This document shows, piece by piece, positions 57,355 through 64,000 of a stretch of 64,000 nt of DNA. The stretch's first letter is position 1, and each line of letters begins with the position of its first letter. The notes under the pieces were generated by a model, which was not told the origin of the DNA, made no database searches, and saw nothing but the letters and a program-made list of their open reading frames with translations. Both the position numbers and the translations under genes were made by a program. Source of the DNA: Symsagittifera roscoffensis (taxonomy: Eukaryota; Xenacoelomorpha; Acoela; Convolutidae); assembly GCF_963678635.1 (NCBI RefSeq), contig NC_087062.1, forward strand, positions 15,239,789 through 15,303,788, read 5' to 3'.

Positions 57355-58269
57355 ATCAAAATAATCGAGGTAATCAAATAAGGGGGACTCTTCGTTTTGG
57401 TCGGAAATTTCGGTGCACAAAGCAGTCATGCCGATTTCAAAGTCGAGCCCAAGTATCAGGGTTAAAGCAACAGATGACTTAAGAAGCATGCGTCTTTTTT
57501 ATCTTCTCGATATTGAGTGTTGTTGTTCTTTTCTGTTTGATAGCATGTTTAACCCTGAAACTTTACAGTTTTTGTAACAAGCCAACAAAAAATTTTGACC
57601 CCCAAAAATACCCCCAGTCTTTAAATAATTAGCCTGTTTGAGGGGTTGTTTTTCCACTGGGCGTGGTCAATTTTCCCCCACAGAAAAGCAGGCCTTGCAG
57701 TCATGCTAACTTAACGTTTTAAAACAAAATAAATTTTAAAATTTTTTTAATATTCAAAGCTTAAATTTGCACTTGTGTCAACATTTCTGAAATTTTTCCT
57801 CACTTTTTTTCTACTTGTTCCTCGCATGGAACAATTTTGTCACCATGTTGTCCAAAATTGCTGACTATTTCATCTGCGATGGTGGTAAGGGAAGCTTTAC
57901 ACGGTCTCTTCACACATCTCCAGCTAGAGTTATCAGTTATTTGGTTGTGGTGGTTTAGATTGAAGTTTCTCCATCGTGGACAAATTGCTGTTTTACTCTC
58001 TCGCTCATGGCAAAATATAAGAGCATTTTGGTATCAGTAAGTGTAATGATTTGCAAGAGTAACTTAAGACGAATGAATCGAAACAAAGGTGTTTTCGATG
58101 CTACTAACGTTTACTTACTCTTCCCTTTACTGTTAATTCATTTCAATTTGCTAATTAACTCATAACTGGTGCTAAATTGAAATTTTGATCGCTCGTTGGA
58201 TTTTAATGCCCCCACAACCACCACAGAACATTTTGCTCGTATCGCATCGTTTTTTAGTCTCCCAATTAG

Positions 58270-58390
58270 CAATTAATCGTGCTGCTAAGTGTCGCTTGCT
58301 ACGAATTGTTGTTTGGTGCAAAATTTCGGCTTTTCAAAATGCTGCGAATAGTCGCTTGCGACCAATCGCCGCTTGCGACGAGTTGTCGCC
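58270..58390. repeat. Dispersed repeat with TCGCTTGCGAC motif, copy 2 (inverted)
   Basis: 'aagtgtcgcttgctacgaatt', 'gctgcgaatagtcgcttgcg' and 'gcttgcgacgagttgtcg' mirror 56,930-57,030. The repeated TCGCTTGCGAC-like cores are themselves nearly palindromic. Confidence 0.55.
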
Positions 58391-58399
58391 TCACGTTTT

Positions 58400-59735
58400 T
58401 AAGGACAATCGGAACATATAAGGTATTGGGTTGATTTATGCTGTGTTTTTATTTTTTTTATTTTTATCTCTACTGACATATTTTGCCAAAAAACTGATAC
58501 ATGCTGCAAAGATGCCAAAACATTCAGGATGATGAACGGATTCAAGCGGTTTTGCTAGGCGAAACAAATCTCACAATTTATGTTAATTATAAAATTACAT
58601 TCTATTCTGGTCATTCAAAAGCAAGTTAATTAAATGATCCGTTCACATTCATTACTTTTGCCATGAAACAATTTTTCAAAGGGCAACAATCAATTTCCAA
58701 CCTGCGTAAGGAGTATCAGAATCAAACCTGGTCAAATTGCTGCGCAAGAGTTCGAGGAGTTCGTTCTCTTCATCCCAGCTGAGCATAAAAACGGAATGAT
58801 GCAAAAGGATTGAATATAACAAAGATTTAAAAAACATAGTAACGTAGTTATTCAGCCGTGCCTTTTAAAACTGATATATTGTTGTTTCCCAATAGTTCAT
58901 ATTGAAAGAGGCAAGCTAAATAATTATAATTATTAATTAAAAATAAACCTCAAACAAATCAAGTCATATGCGGATGTGAAATAATCAAGTTGACTTGATC
59001 TGAACGTAATAGTAAAAGCTTGGAGCAGTTTTTGATCTACCTTTTTGAAGTTTGAATTATAAAATTTGCTACAAGTTTGCGCATGGATGGTTTCTGGCAA
59101 CAGCACGGAAACTTTAATTAACTGTGAAAAATTTTGAATCGAAATGAAGTCTGTTTTTATTTAAATCCACTCTATTTTTTGAATATTTACTTTAAGAGCC
59201 TTTAGATGATAAGTATTTTTATAAGCGTTCATAATTACGCAAATATGTTTCGGTTTCAGACCAAAAATGATTCAAATATATCTGAAAATTTGTCACCATT
59301 GGAGCATGAGTTTTCACGCCATCTGCAGGCGAGGTAGCTGTTGGTACACCATTCTAGCTTGACACAACCTCTCTGTAGATTTTTTGGAAAAATATTATTA
59401 TTGATTTTTTAAAGTTTTTTTTGTATTTAAATACGTCATTTCATGAATATTTTTCATTTCGTAATCTATTGTTTCTGATTTTAAGTTTTTTTCTACTTCG
59501 TAACGAGGTTTATAACGGGAGCAAACGTCTAAATGAGTTCCACATATATTTTTTATCGATCAAGTTCCGTTTTCTCCATAAATAAAGATTTTCAAAGGGC
59601 CGACAAACTAAGTTAACCGAAATGCAAATGACATTTTGCACAATTTTTTAAGCTTTCGGTTATGAATGAGTATTGTAGTTTCTGTTTCCATGAATGATAA
59701 TCACCAAGGTGATATAATTTGACCAAAAGTATTTT
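58400..59735. other. Intergenic, nothing recognised
   Basis: AT-rich, no frame or repeat I can support. Confidence 0.4.
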
Positions 59736-59739
59736 CAGG

Positions 59740-60089
59740 TTTCTGGATTACTTTCCTCCTTTCGTCTTTCGATTCTTTATTTTTGCTGATAATTTTTGTA
59801 GTTTTATTGCGAAATTGAAAGCAAAAACTGCAGTGATATGTCTTGCGATATCGATTGAAAACAAGTTGTAATTCAATACTGTATTTTGGATATTGAATTT
59901 AGGTTTTCTGTTTCTTTTGTTTTGGTGTTGTACTGAGAGATAGATCATTGTTAAGAACTCTGATCTCTCGCTTAATCTCAGTGTCATCACTTACGTATGA
60001 CCTTGAGCATACCATAAAATAATAATTGAGCACCAAAGGTTAGCTGTACATACGTATATAAATACTGCTACTGCAGTAGCGGTATGACA
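59740..60089 (-). repeat. E3 3' LTR (left boundary approximate)
   Basis: On the minus strand the purine-rich CCGAGAGGGGCG (about 60,101-60,090) is followed by TGTCATACCGC at 60,089, the expected polypurine tract and LTR start. Downstream are TATTTATATACG (near 60,065-60,050) and AATAAAG (near 59,780). The 5' LTR is outside the window, so the end cannot be fixed. Confidence 0.6.
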
Positions 60090-60218
60090 CGCCCCTCTCG
60101 GTGGAAAAAATAAATTATACAACATCAGTAGGATAATTTATTTAAAAAGAGTTTTAATTTACTCAGTTCAAAAGGAAGTCTCTTTGGAGAAGTGACGAGT
60201 TTGGATTACGTAATTTTT

Positions 60219-62636
60219 TCAGTTTTCCTCCAGCTCTATTTCCCAACTCGGGTTCCAATCTACTCCCTCGTCTAAAGTAGCGTATCCGAATTTTCGCATA
60301 AACAGATGTCTTTCGAGTCGTCGCACTTTCGATTCCAATGGTCTGTCATCCCGATCTTTGAAATCTCTCAGTTGATTTCTGTATTCTTTAAGTGCCTCCT
60401 TTAAAAGACCTCCTCCTGTAAGGTTTTCTGATATTTCTTTGATTGAATGCTTTATCGGATCTCCGAATCGTTTGGGTTCTTTGTTTTTCGTTTGTCTAGA
60501 ACTTCGTCTAATACCGGACTCTTCCGTACTTGATTCGTCCGAAAATCCTTGTGGTGGTTCGAAGTTTGTGTCCAATTCCGAGCTTTGTTGCGGATTTTCT
60601 CGAAGTTCATTCGCAACTCGCTGCACTCCTCTTTTTAGCAATTGGTCCGCGTACTTCGCCCATTCGGACGGTGCCAAATTGCGATTGTGAAATGTGTCAA
60701 CTATATCTTCTAGAGGAGTGTGAGAATCAATGCATTTCAGTTTCGGACGCTGTTTTGCTTTCGGAGTAGAACTTGACTGAATTTTGGTATCTACTGTTTC
60801 TGATTCCGGCTTAGATGTTGCTTGCTCTTGTTCCGGGTTGGCTGCAGTCGCAGCTTGATTTGTCTCCTGTTGTTTCTTGCTGCGGCCTTTCTTTTCCTTT
60901 CCGCTCTTCTCCGGCTTGTTTATGTTGTTTTCCTCTGTATTTGGTTTTGGGCCCGCCAAATTGGGTTTTGCTCTTTTGATTGCAAGATTCAAACCTCCCC
61001 GGGCTTCTGTGTCCCTTGAAGTGACTATTGTTTGGCTCTTCTGAAAGCGCTCTATTGGATTCATTGCATCTGCGATTTCCATTTCTCCTTGAAGTTCGTC
61101 CTCCGATTCCATCTCCTCTAGTAGTTCTGGAGAACTGATTCGCTTAAACTTTTTTGTAGGTTCCGACGATGGACTTTTACTCGTGCTTCGCTGATTTTCT
61201 TGCGTCAGTACCGTTTTTGATTGGGCTATATCCGATTTCCTATAAATCGAACCGGCCGATGTCTTAATTGTTGAGTCCGTTTCTGAAGCGATTTTCCCCT
61301 TTAGTGGTCTGGTTAAGGCTTGTCCGCTTTTCCTTAGTGGATACTTTCGAAGTATTGTCTTTGGTGGTGATTTACATTGATTTTCTACTTTGTCCTCCAC
61401 AAATCCTTTCTCCCAAGAGTAGATCATTTCCTTTCGAAGATCGGGATTGAGTTGCCCTGTCTCGTCCACTAATTTCCTGATGTCGTTTTTAGCCGCGTCC
61501 CTTCTTTCGTAGTTCCAGCGGGCGTTCGCCTCCAACAATTCCTTTAAAGCTTTGGCCCTTTCTTTGTCTCTGTCCGATGTTAGCTGCTGCTTGTGCAGTG
61601 GGCTTGTATCCCTGCTCAGTTGTCCCTTGCGCACTATTTTTAGATTCTCTCTCGACTGGTCAATTCTCCGTTTCATTTGAGAGGCCGTCAGTGCTGAGCG
61701 TTCCAAGTGCTGTTTGTCATATCTGGTACAGCTACGACACTCCTCTGCCAAATTCACAATGTCCTTATTCATATGTGGCCACCACAGATATTGCGCTGCT
61801 CCCAACATAGCTTCCTGTCCTGGGTGCCCTCGATGTATTCGTTTCAGGACAGCTTGTCTTAGTTGAATTGGTACTGCTAGCCGATTATTCACCAAGATGC
61901 AGTCGTCCTGAACTGCCATCTGTGACCACAACGGATTTGTATAAGGTCCCATCAATTCGAATCCTTGTTTGTCCCCTCTCTCTACCACTCGCCTGAGGCG
62001 GTCCATCCACGTGTCTTCTGTGGTCAATTCTGCTAGTAAGTTTTTGTCGAACAGTTTTGCGAGGTTGTCCAGGGTCTCTACTTGTTGCTGCTTTTGCAGT
62101 CTCTTGCCCAGTCCCTTTGGCGGTTGAATTGAGCACACTTCCTCCTCACTCTCCGCCTCCTCTGTGGTTGTCAGGTCCACTTCTATTACATTCACCTCAC
62201 TGAGTTTCCGTTCCGCCGATGCGATCGGTTTAGGCGATGTTGAACTCGATTCGTGTTCCAAGCTGTCGCTGACTTCTTGGGTATGAGCCACCAGTTCTCT
62301 ATTTTCCTGAACATTGTTATCTCCGGCTATTAACTGCCAGAATGAGAGCAGTCTTTGATCCGCTATTCTTTGTTGGTCCGGTTCCAACGACCATTTTACT
62401 CGTTGTGCATGACGTGTTTCGCTGTCGGAGCTGTCCCTGTTTTTTCGGCCCCCTCGTAATATTTTTCTCGTACGTTGAACTGTCTCTGTGATCTCCTCCT
62501 CTCCCGAGAGTTCGTTAGTGTTGGAAAGTGATCGATTCCACTTTGGGTCCATTAGGCTTTCTTCGCGCTCCTCCTTCCGCCAATCTTGTGGTGAGCTCGA
62601 CCACCAGTCGTATGATCTGTTTTCATTTCCTGACAT
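60219..62636 (-). CDS. E3 pol C-terminal part: integrase ends without catalytic core
   Basis: An 805-codon frame without interruption. Residues about 215-310 carry the integrase H2C2 zinc finger: HRGHPGQEAMLGAAQYLWWP, then CRSCTRYDK. The DDE catalytic core that should follow (a D..D..E domain of about 120 residues) is absent: the sequence passes into charged helical sequence (DKERAKALKELLEANARWNY) and a C-terminal-domain-like segment (KGKIASETDSTIKTS, SIYRKSDIAQ). The rest is long, hydrophilic and Lys/Glu/Ser-rich, with RRSSRQTKNKEPKRFGDPIK near the C-terminus, a motif type also seen at the end of other LTR-element polyproteins. The frame is in phase with the 149-codon frame upstream, separated by a single TAA (62,661-62,663) and eight codons. 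Cannot integrate as it stands. Confidence 0.8.
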   Translation of the reverse strand: MSGNENRSYDWWSSSPQDWRKEEREESLMDPKWNRSLSNTNELSGEEEITETVQRTRKILRGGRKNRDSSDSETRHAQRVKWSLEPDQQRIADQRLLSFWQLIAGDNNVQENRELVAHTQEVSDSLEHESSSTSPKPIASAERKLSEVNVIEVDLTTTEEAESEEEVCSIQPPKGLGKRLQKQQQVETLDNLAKLFDKNLLAELTTEDTWMDRLRRVVERGDKQGFELMGPYTNPLWSQMAVQDDCILVNNRLAVPIQLRQAVLKRIHRGHPGQEAMLGAAQYLWWPHMNKDIVNLAEECRSCTRYDKQHLERSALTASQMKRRIDQSRENLKIVRKGQLSRDTSPLHKQQLTSDRDKERAKALKELLEANARWNYERRDAAKNDIRKLVDETGQLNPDLRKEMIYSWEKGFVEDKVENQCKSPPKTILRKYPLRKSGQALTRPLKGKIASETDSTIKTSAGSIYRKSDIAQSKTVLTQENQRSTSKSPSSEPTKKFKRISSPELLEEMESEDELQGEMEIADAMNPIERFQKSQTIVTSRDTEARGGLNLAIKRAKPNLAGPKPNTEENNINKPEKSGKEKKGRSKKQQETNQAATAANPEQEQATSKPESETVDTKIQSSSTPKAKQRPKLKCIDSHTPLEDIVDTFHNRNLAPSEWAKYADQLLKRGVQRVANELRENPQQSSELDTNFEPPQGFSDESSTEESGIRRSSRQTKNKEPKRFGDPIKHSIKEISENLTGGGLLKEALKEYRNQLRDFKDRDDRPLESKVRRLERHLFMRKFGYATLDEGVDWNPSWEIELEEN

Positions 62637-62660
62637 CTCGATCCTTGAGTCTGTTTTTTC

Positions 62661-63106
62661 TTATTTTCTCAGTACTGGTCGTTTTTTGATTTTGCAATTA
62701 TTTAAGACTGACTGTTTGCTGGGTTGATTTGACGAAAGAGTGATTTGTTTTTGGTGAACTGTTGTGTTTAGCTGTTTTTGCAGTCGTGGAAACTGTTTTC
62801 TCTCGTTCCGGTCGAGCTTTGTTCGGTTTTGACCGTTTTGGTTGCTATAGCAACCATTATTTGATGACTGTTTCCTAGCATTCCTTCTAGAACATTCTAG
62901 AACGTTTTCGTTCCGGTTGAGCGACCTTGATGCTTTAAGCCTACTGTTCCAGCAGTCGAACGCTTCATGAAAGGAGTTTATTGTCGCTACTACAAACTTT
63001 TCGTCTAATTCTGATTCGGGCCAGGGATCATTGAAAGGATCACGCGATAAATAATCAATTATGCCCATATCCCTCCCCGGAATGTGAACTATATGGCAGT
63101 AACCGG
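62661..63106 (-). pseudogene. E3 RNase H end and linker
   Basis: From about 63,106 the frame gives VHIPGRDMGIIDYLSRDP, the conserved connector at the end of Ty3/Gypsy RNase H. A ~125-residue hydrophilic linker (NQNGQNRTKLDRNERKQ) follows, to the TAA at 62,661. It must be joined to the RT/RNase H frame upstream by a frame change between LLPY and VHIPG. Confidence 0.75.
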
Positions 63107-64000
63107 TCAACCCACCGGGTTAAACGTGATTGGTAGGTCTTGTTCGATTGGTTAACATCCAATGCTGTTGTAAGCGCTTTATGGTCAGTTGCGATGGTAA
63201 ATGGTTTCCCCAGAAGGTAGTGTTTATATCTATCTACTGCCCAAACAACTGCCAATAACTCCAACTCATTTGTTGAATATTTTTTTTCTTGGGCGTTTAA
63301 GTATCGGGATGCGAACGAAATTGGGACCCATAGCTCTTCATCATTTTGTTGTTCTAAAGTAGCCCCTAGCCCATCATGGCTAGCATCGCATTTAACTCGT
63401 GTTTCACGATTTGCATCGTAATAGTGTACTTTCGTAATATTTGCCACAGCCTCTTTTATAGTATTAAATACTACTGTGTGATCATCTCCCCATTCGAATT
63501 TTTTCACCGGGAGTTTCATGTTTTTTAACTTTTTCTTTTGATTTTCTTCTTTAAGAAGTGGTCTTAATCTCTCAGTCAGACTTGCTACGTTAGGTATAAA
63601 TTTAGCTAAGTGATTTATGCTTCCCAAGAATGACCTTAGTTGCTTTAGAGATTTCGGCGTGTTCAAGTTTACTACCGCTTCCGTTTTAGTGATTTTTGGT
63701 CTAACCCCTTCTTCTGAGAGATGATGACCCAACCAATTCATTTCTTGTTTGAAAAATTCACATTTTGATAGTTTCAATGCCAAAGTTTCCGCATCCAATT
63801 TCTTTAATACTGCTTCTACTAAGTCTGCATGTTCGATTTCACTTCCCTTTGACACAATAAGTATGTCATCCAGAAAACAGAACGTGTTTTTGGCGTGGTT
63901 GATGGTTCTATCCATGGCCTTTTGAAATTCAGCTGGCATATCTGCTAGACCATAGAACCCTGTCAAGAATCTGTAAGTTCCGGTTGCTTTTCCGCCAACA
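63057..64000 (-). pseudogene. E3 reverse transcriptase and RNase H, partial
   Basis: The frame is open from the right window edge. RT palm: GFYGLADMPAEFQKAMD, catalytic FCFLDDILIVSKG (FLDD variant of YxDD), then the thumb/connection (LGHHLSEEGVRPK, LRSFLGSINHLAKFIPN). RNase H: VKCDASHDGLGATLEQ (first Asp), STNELELLAVVWAVDRYK (Glu), TIATDHKALTTAL (Asp), then LTRWVDRLLPY. All catalytic residues visible here are present. The frame is lost just after LLPY (about 63,107), where a small deletion moves the connector into another frame. Confidence 0.88.

Larger units (their letters stand above)
60102..64000 (-). mobile_element. E3: Ty3/Gypsy LTR element, 3' part, cut by the window edge
   Basis: Minus-strand order RT, RNase H, linker, integrase remnant, polypurine tract, LTR. 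RT and integrase sequence type differ from E1 and E2. Compared with them it is well preserved: one frameshift, one stop and one internal deletion over nearly 4 kb. Confidence 0.85.

Noticed and set aside
60822-61019. Hydrophobic, membrane-like small protein on the + strand
   Set aside because: It is the complement of the long minus-strand E3 frame; Lys/Glu-rich codons read backwards give Leu/Phe-rich peptides.

Overview
The window is eukaryotic nuclear DNA, AT-rich and gene-poor. The only well-supported host gene is a multi-exon alpha-tubulin with canonical GT-AG introns. Almost everything else recognisable is mobile: three Ty3/Gypsy-type LTR elements (one with an envelope gene), a Tc1 element, and several families of non-autonomous DNA transposons. 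This suggests a repeat-rich invertebrate. Env-bearing Ty3/Gypsy elements are known from larvacean tunicates and insects among others, but nothing here fixes the taxon.

Layout. 1-11.66 kb holds no gene I can support. It contains degenerate repeats and a ~1.3 kb direct duplication (7.5-10.05 kb), each copy carrying a hAT-like palindromic element. 11,663-25,847 is an LTR element on the + strand (called E1 here), bounded by ~540 bp LTRs and a 5-bp target duplication GATGG. It has lost gag, protease and RT. It keeps RNase H and integrase remnants, a decayed macro domain of the OARD1/TARG1 type, a 235-codon antisense reading frame with one stop, and a decayed env with a furin-type site, fusion-peptide-like segment and transmembrane anchor. 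Part of env is amplified in a nearly identical 1,063-bp tandem array whose junctions carry perfect inverted repeats.

26.4-38.1 kb holds a second Ty3/Gypsy lineage (E2). A decayed minus-strand copy has its gag 5' half duplicated in tandem, and its truncated integrase end is joined tail-to-tail to an inverted fragment of the same family.

39,092-49,063 (possibly to ~50.95 kb) is the alpha-tubulin gene. It has a TATA box, a 6.6-kb first intron full of a MITE family with 8-bp target duplications (including a 520-bp tandem triplication), a lengthened H1-S2 loop without the usual acetylated lysine, and a long non-canonical C-terminal extension. A Tc1 element (49,209-50,365) lies between the last secure exon and a further coding-like exon. 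A 200-N gap (51,176-51,375) follows.

51.7-59.7 kb has one receptor-like exon candidate on the minus strand, a Tc1/mariner-type foldback element, dispersed repeats and one decayed coding-like stretch. From ~59.74 kb to the right edge a third Ty3/Gypsy element (E3) runs on the minus strand. It has RT/RNase H, a 149-aa linker frame and an 805-aa frame that keeps both integrase ends but lacks the catalytic core.

The LTR elements look dead. The tubulin gene appears to be the only functional unit, apart from a possible open question about its 3' end.
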